Source: JBLNBN01 sp050260015 (GTDB lineage Bacteria > Bacteroidota > Ignavibacteria > Kapaibacteriales > UBA2268). Taken from it: a stretch of DNA of 64,000 bases. Shown here one piece after another: positions 17,573 to 26,334 of the stretch. Location: positions 59,386 through 123,385 of the forward strand of contig JBLNBN010000022.1 of the NCBI GenBank assembly GCA_050260015.1. The letters are read 5' to 3'. Under the pieces are notes generated by a model, which searched no databases, was not told the origin of the DNA, and worked only from the letters and a program-made list of their open reading frames with translations. Position numbers and translations under genes: made by a program. Each line of letters begins with the position of its first letter. The stretch's first letter is position 1.

Positions 17573-17956
17573 TTAATTCATGGAAAGAAAAATCGTATTG
17601 CGGGAGCCCTTGATTGATTCAATAATGCTTAAGAACTCTACCCACTTCGTCTTGAAGACTTCCCAACTTTCGTGGAACGCCTCCGGATCGTCTTCGTATA
17701 TATCCCAATTCTGCTGAACAATGCTAAAATAAAACATCAATTCCTTTTTGTTCGTCTCCTGTCTTTGCCCCGTGATTAATATATCGGGAAGAAGATTCAG
17801 CACTTTCCGCATGAATTTGAATATTTCGCTAATTGTATTGTATATTGTATCGCTTAGCGTTGTATTCTTCTTCAATATAATTGTCAAATCCGAAGTGGAC
17901 TTAACTATCGTGTTTATCAGGTTCATCTGATTGTCGAACGTTATATTCGTATTCAT
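17573..17956 (-). CDS. Hypothetical helical protein
   Basis: The 127-residue protein is not recognised. It is rich in Asn, Thr, Ile and Lys, predicted mostly helical, without signal peptide or membrane segment, and carries a Trp-rich stretch (QQNWDIYEDDPEAF, then SWEVFKTKW). GGAGAT sits before its ATG and an independent terminator follows, so it is likely expressed as a single gene. Its base composition is clearly more AT-rich than its neighbours, which could reflect recent acquisition. It is divergent from the polyprenyl synthase gene. Confidence 0.65.
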   Translation of the reverse strand: MNTNITFDNQMNLINTIVKSTSDLTIILKKNTTLSDTIYNTISEIFKFMRKVLNLLPDILITGQRQETNKKELMFYFSIVQQNWDIYEDDPEAFHESWEVFKTKWVEFLSIIESIKGSRNTIFLSMN

Positions 17957-18140
17957 TTCGGTTATCTCCTTTTTAGGATATTAAACGAAGTTAATTTTCA
18001 AAAATTGTATTTTATGTATTGAAAATTAATCTTAACTTAAACGAAATTTATCGTTTTTAATATAACTTGATTTTTGATTTGATTAAAAACTTTTTACGTA
18101 GTAAATTGGACTTTTCTTTATCGCCTTTTCTCTATTTTAG

Positions 18141-19115
18141 ATGGACACTACAGACATATTTAAGCCCGTCGAGGGCAAACTCAAAGAATTTAACGGCTTC
18201 TTTAAGGCGCAGATGAGCACGAAAGTGGCGCTGCTGGATCTGATACTTCGGTACATGACCCGTCGCAGCGGCAAGCAGGTTCGTCCGGGCATCGTATTCC
18301 TTGCCGCCGAGCTTTGCGGCGAGCTGAACGAGCGCGCCTTCGTGGGCGCGGCCATGGTCGAATTGCTGCATACGGCGACCTTGATCCACGACGACGTCGT
18401 CGACTCGGCTAAGGAGCGGCGCGGCATCGCGTCGATCAACGCCGAATGGAACAACAAGATCGCGGTGCTCGTCGGCGATTACCTGCTTTCGCGCGGGCTG
18501 ATGTCCGCCGTCGAGCGCGACGAATTCGACTTCCTAAAGGTATGCTCGCGCGCCGTTAAGAGAATAAGCGAAGGCGAATTGCTCTCCATGCAAGCGAGCC
18601 GCAAGCCCGACACCGACGAAGAGCTTTACTTTAGAATAATAGCCGACAAGACCGCCTCGCTGATTTCCGCGTGCTCGGAAATTGGAGCTATCGCCACCGA
18701 CGCCAGCCCGGAACGGCGCGCCGCAATGCGGGACTATGGCGAATACGTCGGGATAGCCTTCCAGATAAAGGACGACGTCCTCGATTACACATCAAAGACA
18801 AAGCTGCTTGGCAAGCCGGTCGGCAACGATATTAAGGAAAAGAAAATTACGCTTCCGCTGCTGTACTTTTTAAAGAACTCGGCGGACGGCGAGGCCGCGG
18901 ATATAATTAAATCCATAAAGAAGGGAAAGCTATCGGGCGCGGAAATCGCCAACCTGATCAATAGAGTTATTAAATCCGGGGGGATTGATTACGCGGAGAA
19001 AAAGGCGCGCGAATACGGCGAAGCGGCTAAGAATTTATTAAAAGACTTTCCCGCGAGCGAAGCTAAGGATTCGCTTATTCGGCTGGCGGATTTCGTAACG
19101 CTGCGCGATAAGTAA
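18141..19115 (+). CDS. ispB: Polyprenyl diphosphate synthase
   Basis: The 324-residue trans-prenyltransferase elongates isopentenyl units to a long chain, probably for the menaquinone side chain. It has the first Asp-rich motif LIHDDVVD, the second IKDDVLDYT, and GKQVRPGIVFLAAEL where GGKRxRP is usual. The residue before the first motif and the overall length fit long-chain (octaprenyl-type) enzymes, but chain length cannot be set by eye. It is followed by a BI-1 family gene 72 bases on. The symbol is given by family similarity. Confidence 0.88.
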   Translation: MDTTDIFKPVEGKLKEFNGFFKAQMSTKVALLDLILRYMTRRSGKQVRPGIVFLAAELCGELNERAFVGAAMVELLHTATLIHDDVVDSAKERRGIASINAEWNNKIAVLVGDYLLSRGLMSAVERDEFDFLKVCSRAVKRISEGELLSMQASRKPDTDEELYFRIIADKTASLISACSEIGAIATDASPERRAAMRDYGEYVGIAFQIKDDVLDYTSKTKLLGKPVGNDIKEKKITLPLLYFLKNSADGEAADIIKSIKKGKLSGAEIANLINRVIKSGGIDYAEKKAREYGEAAKNLLKDFPASEAKDSLIRLADFVTLRDK

Positions 19116-19187
19116 CTTTCAATAAATTAGCTTATTCGTTGTCTCTTGTTATAAATTGCTTTACTTGTTTATTACGGTATAAATAAA

Positions 19188-19904
19188 ATGAAATCGAGTT
19201 TTGATCAATCCGTGGAGAAAGCCTACGGACGCGCCATGAATACGGACGCGGTTAGAGATTTTATGACAAAGGTATACGGCTGGATGGTAGGCGGCTTGCT
19301 TTTAACTGGCGGCACGGCTTACTTTACTGCAGCCTCGGGACTTTGGCAGTACTTCGTCGGCGGCCCCTTGATGTGGCTCGTTATTATAGCTCAATTCGGG
19401 CTCGTATTGGCCCTTTCGGCAGGCGTCATGAAGATGAGCTCCGCGGTCGCCACCGCGGCGTTCCTGGGATATTCCGCGCTTACCGGCCTGACTTTTTCCG
19501 CGCTGCTGATCGTCTTTGCCGAAGAAACTATATACCAGACTTTCTTTATAACGGCCGGCATGTTCGCCGCGCTCAGCTTCTGGGGCTACGTTACTAAGAA
19601 GAACCTCACTGGGCTTGGCAGCTTTATGATTATGGGACTGGTGGGCATTATTATTACTATGGTCGTTAACGTGTTTTTTAGAAGCTCGGCGTTGCAGTTC
19701 TTGATAAACTTTATCGGGGTCGTAGTTTTCGCAGGCCTAACGGCTTACGACACGCAGAGGATAAAGGAGCTCTACGAAGTGCAGTACGAAGGAACTGAAA
19801 TGACGAGAAAGGTCGCAATAATCGGCGCGCTCTCGTTGTACCTTGATTTTATTAACTTATTCCTCTTCCTGCTGCGCTTTGCCGGCGGATCCAACCGCGA
19901 TTAA
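19188..19904 (+). CDS. Bax inhibitor-1 / YccA family membrane protein
   Basis: The 238-residue inner-membrane protein has seven hydrophobic helices and the family features FMTKVYGWMVGGLLLT near the N terminus, GLTAYDTQRIKELY in the penultimate loop and LYLDFINLFLFLLR at the end. Bacterial members are proposed calcium or proton leak channels linked to protease control; the exact role is not settled. No ribosome site stands out before the ATG at 19188. It is separated from the next gene by 41 bases and may share its transcript. Confidence 0.92.
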   Translation: MKSSFDQSVEKAYGRAMNTDAVRDFMTKVYGWMVGGLLLTGGTAYFTAASGLWQYFVGGPLMWLVIIAQFGLVLALSAGVMKMSSAVATAAFLGYSALTGLTFSALLIVFAEETIYQTFFITAGMFAALSFWGYVTKKNLTGLGSFMIMGLVGIIITMVVNVFFRSSALQFLINFIGVVVFAGLTAYDTQRIKELYEVQYEGTEMTRKVAIIGALSLYLDFINLFLFLLRFAGGSNRD

Positions 19905-19945
19905 ACGCGGCCAAATTGACGAAGGATGATTATTAGGATGATAGA

Positions 19946-21043
19946 ATGCAACCGATAAGCCCGCTCTTTGCAGTCGAAGCGGAAAAATTAATAGCGGATG
20001 GCCAAATCTCCGATGCGATAGAACTCTGCCGCCGCGGACTTGAATTATTCCCGGGGTACGCGGCGGGAGTCGTAGCGCTAGCTAAGGCCCTGGCCGCCGC
20101 CGGCGACTCCAAATCGGCAAACGAAGAGCTTCAAAACGCATTCCAGGAGTCCTCCGGCTTTAAGGCTTTCCAAACGGATTTAGAAGTCGTCCATGATATT
20201 TTCTCGGCCGTAGATCCTTCGGAAAGCTTTAGAGTGATCGACGTCGTAGGCGACGAGGATGCGGAACAGGTAGCCCGCGAAGACGAAATGCCCGAAGAAA
20301 TTGCGTTCGCGGACGAAATACCCGAAGAAACTGGAAGCGCCCCCGTGGAAGTTAAGGAGACGGTTTTCGAGCAAGACAGCGCCGTCGTAATAGACAACGA
20401 AGACGAGATACCGCAATCCGCCCAAACGGCGCAGTTCGACGAAACTTTATTTTTAGAAGAGTTAGATCCCGCTTTCGTGACCGAAGAAGCTAACCCTGGA
20501 GATATTCAAATTGAAATCGACGTTGAGCATGGATTTGAGAGCGCGGGTCCGCATATCGACGAACAAGACAGCGAGGAGGAATTCCCTATGGATTTAGAGC
20601 CCCCGCCAATTGAAGTTGAAGACGAAACGGAAGACGTCCCCAAATACTTCGCTAACGATTTCGATTTAATCTCCGGGCTTGAATTTTTCAGGTTCGAGGG
20701 AAAATTCCGTCGCAACGACTACATGCGCGGGCTGCCCCTGGAAGCTTTCGACTTTCGCGCCCCGGGCGATCTCGACGCGTTGGCGTCGTCGCTTCGGAAT
20801 GCAAGCGTTCCCCCGGCGCGGCGCACCCCCGTGGATAGCTTCGGGGAAGAACCTGTAAAAGCGCCCCCGTTTATGACGGAAACCATAGCCAACCTCTACG
20901 TGCTGCAGGGAGAGCTCGAGCAGGCGCGCGAAGCCTTTTTGCGACTTGCCGGGAGCGCCACGTCCCCTGAAAAGTCCGCTGAATACCTCGGGAAAGCGGA
21001 GGAGCTTCGCTTTCAGATAGAGATGCGCAAAGCCAACGAATAA
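19946..21043 (+). CDS. TPR protein with long acidic linker
   Basis: The 365-residue protein has an N-terminal tetratricopeptide unit (AEKLIADGQISDAIELCRRG, then a second helix pair to about residue 75), a long Glu/Asp-rich unstructured middle (about 85-240) and a C-terminal TPR-like unit (ETIANLYVLQGELEQAREAF, about 310-345). There is no signal peptide, so it is probably cytosolic and a scaffold. I do not recognise a named family. The start at 19946 follows TAGGATG. A palindrome that could end transcription follows the stop. Confidence 0.7.
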   Translation: MQPISPLFAVEAEKLIADGQISDAIELCRRGLELFPGYAAGVVALAKALAAAGDSKSANEELQNAFQESSGFKAFQTDLEVVHDIFSAVDPSESFRVIDVVGDEDAEQVAREDEMPEEIAFADEIPEETGSAPVEVKETVFEQDSAVVIDNEDEIPQSAQTAQFDETLFLEELDPAFVTEEANPGDIQIEIDVEHGFESAGPHIDEQDSEEEFPMDLEPPPIEVEDETEDVPKYFANDFDLISGLEFFRFEGKFRRNDYMRGLPLEAFDFRAPGDLDALASSLRNASVPPARRTPVDSFGEEPVKAPPFMTETIANLYVLQGELEQAREAFLRLAGSATSPEKSAEYLGKAEELRFQIEMRKANE

Positions 21044-21070
21044 GCCTGGAAAATAGCGATTTAGACTAAC

Positions 21071-21099
21071 AACAATTAACGTTCGTTAATTGTTTTATA
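21071..21099. terminator. AT-rich palindrome, terminator or operator
   Basis: AACAATTAAC and GTTAATTGTT form a perfect 10-base stem with the loop GTTC (21081-21084), followed by a T-rich tract. It could end the TPR gene transcript; its position 29 bases before the SRPBCC start would also suit an operator. Confidence 0.5.
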
Positions 21100-21127
21100 T
21101 TGTTTATTTTAATACTCGAGGTTTGGT

Positions 21128-21763
21128 ATGGCTGAGGGAATCACTAAAACTGTTACCGTACGAGGAAAGGCGGATGAGATTTATAAGATTTGGGAGAACT
21201 TTGAGAATTTCCCCAACTTCATGAATAATATTAAATCGGTCACGAAAACGGGCGACCGGACAAGCCATTGGGTAATGGGCGGGCCTATGGGCTCCGATCT
21301 TGAATGGGACGCGATAACGACCGACGTTAACGAAGGCAAGTGGATTTCCTGGAAAAGCTCGCAGGGCGACATTGGAACTCACGGGCACGTCTCCTTTAGC
21401 GAACAGGAGGACGGCAATACTATCGTTTCCGTTCGAATGCACTACGATCCGCCGGCCGGCATACTAGGCGACGCTATAGCCAAGCTCTTCGCCAATCCCG
21501 AGGGGACGCTTGAAGAGGATCTGCAAAACTTTAAAAGATACGCGGAAGCGCAATTACAAAAATCCTCGGGCGGGAACGTCTCGACCTCGGCTGGAACTGG
21601 CATAGGCGCGACTACGACGCACACGGACGTCGATACGAGCACGACCGGCATGGGAGTTTCCGACGCGGGGCTAAGAACTGGCACGAGCGGCTTAGGCTCG
21701 ATAACCACCGGCAGGGGCTCGATGGGGACCGGCATCGCTTCGCAGGACGACCGGGACATATAA
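21128..21763 (+). CDS. SRPBCC / polyketide cyclase-like protein with Gly-Thr tail
   Basis: The 211-residue protein has an N-terminal START-like (SRPBCC) domain of about 140 residues: VTVRGKADEIYKIWENFENF, MNNIKSVTKTGDRTSHW and the later RMHYDPPAGILGDAIAKLF, as in YcgI/DUF-type cyclase-dehydrase proteins of bacterial stress operons. Such domains bind hydrophobic ligands; the ligand here is unknown. The last 60 residues are low-complexity Gly, Thr and Ser with repeated TGxG units. GAGG precedes the ATG. No signal peptide is present. Confidence 0.8.
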   Translation: MAEGITKTVTVRGKADEIYKIWENFENFPNFMNNIKSVTKTGDRTSHWVMGGPMGSDLEWDAITTDVNEGKWISWKSSQGDIGTHGHVSFSEQEDGNTIVSVRMHYDPPAGILGDAIAKLFANPEGTLEEDLQNFKRYAEAQLQKSSGGNVSTSAGTGIGATTTHTDVDTSTTGMGVSDAGLRTGTSGLGSITTGRGSMGTGIASQDDRDI

Positions 21764-21790
21764 TCAATTATCAATGATCAATGATCAATT
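21762..21790. repeat. Short direct repeat of ATCAATTATCAATG type
   Basis: Immediately after the SRPBCC stop, the unit ATCAATG/ATCAATT is repeated about four times in tandem. Similar TCATTTAAC/TCATTGATC repeats occur at 60293-60440. Confidence 0.5.
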
Positions 21791-21813
21791 CCGTTCAGAA
21801 TTATTCAACGCAA

Positions 21814-21843
21814 AAGACCTTCCTGGCATCCCGGGAAGGTCTT
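21814..21843. terminator. Bidirectional terminator
   Basis: AAGACCTTCC pairs with GGAAGGTCTT around a ten-base loop. A-rich left and T-rich right flanks suit both the SRPBCC gene and the convergent HMA gene. Confidence 0.8.
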
Positions 21844-21874
21844 ATATATTTTAAGCAAAGTTATTTATTAATAA

Positions 21875-22315
21875 TTACTTTGCGGAGGTTTTAATCGTTT
21901 TGTCCTTGCATTCGGTTTTCATCTTAGCTTCGCCCGCTTTAGCTTTACCGCCGCAGCAACCGGCGCCAGCTTTCTTGCCTTCGAGTTCGCACTCTTTATT
22001 GGCCTTTACCTTGATGGGCTGATTTTTAACTACGTCCGCCTGGTAACCGAGATCCGATATATTTTTAGTGATAGCTTTTACGTTCGTTAAGTCCGCGTCG
22101 TATTTTACTAAAACGACTTTGGATTTCAAGTCTGATTGCGTTTCGAGCACGCCGTTTAGCTTTTTAAGGCTGCCGTCGATCTTCGTCTTGCAGGATTCGC
22201 AAGTCATGTTGGTTTGGACTTTCGTTTCTTTAATCGTCTTAGCTTCCGCTGCGCCGTAGGCAAGGGCGAGAGTCAAAAGTAACGCGAAAAGCTTCACTGA
22301 AACTGATTTCAACAT
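21875..22315 (-). CDS. Periplasmic heavy-metal-associated (HMA) domain protein
   Basis: The 146-residue protein has a signal peptide (LFALLLTLALAYGAAEA) and an HMA fold (about 28-98) with the metal site MTCESCKTK and the GYQADV end strand, similar to mercury and copper binding proteins such as MerP and CopZ. A Cys-rich, Lys-rich tail follows (GAGCCGGKAKAGEAK and a later TEC), giving further thiols. It would bind a soft metal in the periplasm. No ATPase or regulator lies next to it, so the metal is open. A terminator lies downstream. Confidence 0.85.
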   Translation of the reverse strand: MLKSVSVKLFALLLTLALAYGAAEAKTIKETKVQTNMTCESCKTKIDGSLKKLNGVLETQSDLKSKVVLVKYDADLTNVKAITKNISDLGYQADVVKNQPIKVKANKECELEGKKAGAGCCGGKAKAGEAKMKTECKDKTIKTSAK

Positions 22316-22368
22316 AATTAACCTTTTTATAAAATGGATAAACTATATACAAATATAGGTAAAAATTA

Positions 22369-23052
22369 TCAATTAATATGTTTAGTTTTAACTAAGAGCT
22401 CGTTGATGAAACTCTGCTCGCTAATAAGTTCTTTTTGAATATTTTTAAGCGTTTCGGGGTTTATTCTCTCTTGCGTTACAACTTCGGCTCCAGCTTCGCG
22501 GACGGCGTCTAAAGTTTCCTGAACGTTGGCGTGCAGGTTCCTCAAAGCGACGAGCGCTTCGCAATGCGGGCGCAGCATTTCGCCGACGAGTTCCTTTTCA
22601 AAGGCGCCGCTCATAGTTTTAAATAATTCGACCACAGGCGTAAATCGCTTAACGTTCCAATCCTCGGTCACGGAAAGCAATGCGACCTTGCCGTGCTTAG
22701 AACCGTTGCCGTTAGTTTTGAACGGGACGTTCATGAGCGGCTCGAGCCTGTCGAGCAAGTTTCGGAGCTGGCGCATCGCATGCTCGTTGTTCAGGGAGAA
22801 TGCGAATATCCAGGCCTCGCTCGAACGCATATGCGGGTAAACCGATATCATATCGTCGTGCTGGCGGCATTCGCCGTCGCTCGAAAAAAATAAGTCGTCC
22901 GTGCAGCCAAGGCAGGGATTGATCTTCAATTCGTGGACGTTCAGTCGAACGCATTCGGCCCCGGCCCCTTCCGCGCCGCTTACGAACGCGTCTATCATCA
23001 GGTTAAGAGATGCATGGCCAGGATTGTCGAAATTTATTATGAGAATTTTCAT
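22369..23052 (-). CDS. Flavodoxin-fold NAD(P)H-dependent oxidoreductase
   Basis: The 227-residue protein has a flavodoxin-like fold: MKILIINFDNPGHASLN for the FMN phosphate, LKINPCLGCTDDLFF with two Cys and a third in DGECRQHDDM, and WIFAFSLNN for the isoalloxazine loop. The Cys pattern is like iron-sulfur flavoproteins, but the full cluster motif is not complete, so FMN reductase is the safer name. It is cytosolic. It precedes the HMA gene by 53 bases on the same strand and could share its transcript. Confidence 0.78.
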   Translation of the reverse strand: MKILIINFDNPGHASLNLMIDAFVSGAEGAGAECVRLNVHELKINPCLGCTDDLFFSSDGECRQHDDMISVYPHMRSSEAWIFAFSLNNEHAMRQLRNLLDRLEPLMNVPFKTNGNGSKHGKVALLSVTEDWNVKRFTPVVELFKTMSGAFEKELVGEMLRPHCEALVALRNLHANVQETLDAVREAGAEVVTQERINPETLKNIQKELISEQSFINELLVKTKHIN

Positions 23053-23136
23053 CGGCCTTTCATATTAATATAAATTGCTTTTTTGTTTCGTATAACGGTT
23101 AAATTAAAAAATAATTGGAACTGGTACGAATATCCT

Positions 23137-24012
23137 TTACGGTTGATTTTTTAAAATAAAAAATGTGTCCCTCAGCGCGTACGCAGACGTAAAAGCGCCT
23201 ATAGCGGAGCCTTTCATATTGCCTAAAAGCGGATCGTACGCGGCTTTAGTAGCATACTGCTGGAACCACCTAAGGTAGCTGTAGCTCGGGGAATAAACCG
23301 TTACTGAATGCAGCCCGTAACGCCTGAAAAAGGTCCAAACCACCGGTACTTTCGTCGAGAGAACGAACGTCATTGCCGATCTCTCGCGGAATTGATAATC
23401 CTCGGACCATGGACGATAAATGCGGCGGTTCATTTCGTTTGTCGGGGGATCGAGATATTTCCCATACCCGAGAGTGTCGAGGCATGCAATCGAGATTATG
23501 TACCACGGCATGTCCGGATTGCGAGTCCATTCTATATAGAGCGAATCGGGCGTCTTTAGATTGACGGAATCAAGCGGATAACGCGCCATCCGCGGAGGCC
23601 TCCGCACCCAATCAATACGTCCCGGCGTAGTGTCGCTCGCGAAGGCGCGCGAACCGTCGGCGAACGTAATGTCTATATCGTAGCGCGTATGGGGCTTTAC
23701 TTTGTAGCTTGTGTCGGGGAAAAGCCAGCCTCGCTCGCCCTCGCGATCGATTACGAGCTCGAATTCCCTGCCGTCCCCGCGCACGATCACCTTGGCGTCC
23801 CGTATTAGCGCGCGCTCGTAGGAGAATGAATCCAGCGGCGGCTGGGACCGCATTATTATAATATTTTGAATGGGTTCGTCGACGAGCAAAAACGCCTCGA
23901 CGAAGTTCTGCGGCTCGTAGTCCTTCGGCACGGCGTCCTCGCAGCCCCAGGACGCAATCGCGCAGACAATCGCGCAAGCGGCGAAGGTCCGTATTGATCT
24001 TAATCTCTTCAT
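23137..24012 (-). CDS. DUF4249 family lipoprotein
   Basis: The 291-residue protein has a lipoprotein signal (ASWGC lipobox at about residue 24) followed by the beta-rich pattern of DUF4249 (NFVEAFLLVDEPIQNIIIMRS, then an Ig-like region with RPPRMARYPLDSV). DUF4249 proteins sit next to TonB-dependent receptors in Bacteroidota and probably act as their surface partner, as SusD does for SusC. The start lies 1 base after the stop of the receptor gene at 24014-26272, so the two form one transcript. The ligand is unknown. Confidence 0.82.
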   Translation of the reverse strand: MKRLRSIRTFAACAIVCAIASWGCEDAVPKDYEPQNFVEAFLLVDEPIQNIIIMRSQPPLDSFSYERALIRDAKVIVRGDGREFELVIDREGERGWLFPDTSYKVKPHTRYDIDITFADGSRAFASDTTPGRIDWVRRPPRMARYPLDSVNLKTPDSLYIEWTRNPDMPWYIISIACLDTLGYGKYLDPPTNEMNRRIYRPWSEDYQFRERSAMTFVLSTKVPVVWTFFRRYGLHSVTVYSPSYSYLRWFQQYATKAAYDPLLGNMKGSAIGAFTSAYALRDTFFILKNQP

Positions 24013-24013
24013 A

Positions 24014-26272
24014 TTAAAACTTCGCCTCGATTGATATTGTGGGTAGAATCGGCAGTAGCAGCACGTCGTTTACGACAGTTTGATCCTCGCGAACGTTATA
24101 GTAGCGGAACCAAATGTCGCGCCTGTTGTACACGTTGTAAACGTCCAGGATAATTCGCCAATCTATGCCTAAGTAATCGAATCCGTAGCCCGCGTTCACG
24201 TTTAGCTGGTGCGACGGCGGCAGCCTAAGCCCGTAACGCTGCGTTTGCACGATCTTCCCGCGCCCGTAATTTTGCCCCGGGAACCGGGATTGAAACCGCG
24301 AGCCGGCGCCCGTATAGGATTGGCCCGTCTGGAAAGTAAAGTTCGCGCCGACGTTGAATTTTTCGTTGAAATCGTATTGAGCGACTATTTTAAAGTCATG
24401 CCGGCGGTCGTACTTGGGGCGGAACGCCCGGCCGTAATTAATGCTGTCGAATTTTGATTCGATGAATCCAAGCGCGTAGCCCACCCATCCCGTTAGCTTG
24501 CCCGATTTCTTTTGTACGAATATTTCAGCGCCCCATGAGCGCGCGTTACCGACGTAGAACACTTCCCGCACCTTCGTCGCGCCGAGCACGTTCATATTCA
24601 GCTCGCTTACGTTATGCATGGTCTTCGCGTAAATATCGAAGTTAAAGTCGTAATCGCGCAGGAAAGTAGTCTCGAGGCTGAGGATATAATGCTCCGCCCG
24701 GCTTGCGGGCATGGTCGAATCCGTCGGCAGCCAGGTGTCGAAGAACGAAAAGTCCGGTTGCGAGGCGAGGCGCAGGTTTTGATGGTAAATGCCGAACGCC
24801 GCTTTTATAGCTATGTTTTCAGTCAATTGATCTTTTACGGCTAGCCTCGGATCGAGCGTAAACTTCTGCGACAAAGTCCAGTATGACGCGCGCAGCCCAG
24901 CCTGCACGGAGAACAACTCGGTCAATCGCAGGTTCCCCTGCGCGAACGCGCTATGGTTAAAGTCCGAAACGGCGATCCTCGGCGGCTGAGCGTTCGTCCC
25001 TTTATTTATTAAGGAGTCGCGGTTGCCGGTAAAGTTCTGAAGGAATTCAAAATCGTAGAGCGAGCTCTCGAAGCCGAACTTATACGTCTGCCTATCGCTG
25101 GCGAACCATTCCATTTGGGACTTCAGCGTATAGTCCGCTATCGAGTTCTCCAGCTGAAATTCGTAGCCGCCCTGGTCGCCGGTGAAACTGTTGAAGTAGG
25201 AACTGTAGCTGAAGTTGCTAACCAAAAAGATCGAACCGTTGATGATATGCGTCCAGGACGCAGCGGCAAGCCGATTTCCAATTTCTATCGTAAACGAGCT
25301 ACCGTAGCTAGCTTGGGTTAATTTATCGGAGCTTAAAAAGCCGCTCGTTGAAATTTTATCATTTTCGCCAAAGTTTTGAGTTATTTTCCCGTTGAGGTCG
25401 TAGAATCTAAAGTCAGGCAGCGGGTTCTTAGGGTCTTTAGGCAGGAACTCCTTGACGATCTCGAAATACGTTCTGCGGCCGCCAAAGAACCAGGAGCCGT
25501 TGAAGAGAGGCCCTTCGAGCGACGCCCGCGAGGAAATTACTCCGAGCGAAGCCGAACCTCCAATCCTGGAGCGATCCCCCTCCTTCTGCTCGATAGCCAG
25601 GGCAGCCGAGAGCCGCCCGCCGTATTCCGCCTGGAATCCGCCGCGGTATAGTTCGACGTCCTTTACCGCGTCGGCGTTGAACGTGGAAATAAACCCGAAG
25701 AGGTGCGTAGGATTGTATACGGTAGAACCGTCCAGGAGGACTAAATTCTGATCGGGCGATCCCCCGCGTACGAAGAGGCCGCTCGATATCTGGGAGGAAG
25801 TCAATATGCCCGGAAGGAATTGCAGAGAGCGGAAGACGTCGCTCTCGCCGCCGATCCTGATTTCGCGGATCGTCTCGACCGGCACGTTCACTTTGCTAAT
25901 CGTGATCTCTCGCTTCTCCACCTCCCGTTCGGCGTCGACGTAGACCTCTTCGGTCTCGACGGAACCGGATTTAAGCGCGAAGTCCTTTCTGAGGGAATGA
26001 TCCGCCGGGATCGTAATTTCCGTCGTATAGCGTTCATATCCTAGGAAGGAGACAACGACCTTATACTTTCCTGCGGGGAGATTGGCGACGGCGTAGAAGC
26101 CGCTTTTATTAGTCCTCGCGCCGTACTTGGCGCCGACTATTACGACGTTGGCTCCAATCAGGGGCTCGCCGTCCGCCGAATCGCGAACGAAGCCGCTCAG
26201 CGAAACGTTAGCCGCAGTGGAATCGATCGCCGTAAGCGTTAAGATTGCAAATATAATTAGAAAGAGACGCAT
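24014..26272 (-). CDS. TonB-dependent outer membrane receptor with carboxypeptidase-like N domain
   Basis: The 752-residue protein has a signal peptide, a carboxypeptidase regulatory-like domain (about 22-110; SGFVRDSADGEPLIGANVV), a plug domain (about 125-235; RSLQFLPGILTSSQISSGL and FVRGGSPDQNLVLLDG) and a 22-strand-type beta barrel to the terminal strand ISIEAKF. It imports a bound ligand across the outer membrane using TonB. It is co-transcribed with the downstream DUF4249 lipoprotein. A TPR lipoprotein gene lies 62 bases upstream. The substrate cannot be told from sequence. Confidence 0.92.
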   Translation of the reverse strand: MRLFLIIFAILTLTAIDSTAANVSLSGFVRDSADGEPLIGANVVIVGAKYGARTNKSGFYAVANLPAGKYKVVVSFLGYERYTTEITIPADHSLRKDFALKSGSVETEEVYVDAEREVEKREITISKVNVPVETIREIRIGGESDVFRSLQFLPGILTSSQISSGLFVRGGSPDQNLVLLDGSTVYNPTHLFGFISTFNADAVKDVELYRGGFQAEYGGRLSAALAIEQKEGDRSRIGGSASLGVISSRASLEGPLFNGSWFFGGRRTYFEIVKEFLPKDPKNPLPDFRFYDLNGKITQNFGENDKISTSGFLSSDKLTQASYGSSFTIEIGNRLAAASWTHIINGSIFLVSNFSYSSYFNSFTGDQGGYEFQLENSIADYTLKSQMEWFASDRQTYKFGFESSLYDFEFLQNFTGNRDSLINKGTNAQPPRIAVSDFNHSAFAQGNLRLTELFSVQAGLRASYWTLSQKFTLDPRLAVKDQLTENIAIKAAFGIYHQNLRLASQPDFSFFDTWLPTDSTMPASRAEHYILSLETTFLRDYDFNFDIYAKTMHNVSELNMNVLGATKVREVFYVGNARSWGAEIFVQKKSGKLTGWVGYALGFIESKFDSINYGRAFRPKYDRRHDFKIVAQYDFNEKFNVGANFTFQTGQSYTGAGSRFQSRFPGQNYGRGKIVQTQRYGLRLPPSHQLNVNAGYGFDYLGIDWRIILDVYNVYNRRDIWFRYYNVREDQTVVNDVLLLPILPTISIEAKF

Positions 26273-26334
26273 TGATCAGCCGCGTTACTCGCTTCGCATG
26301 GCGCGGAGGCGCAAGCGAATAGATTGAGATTACA

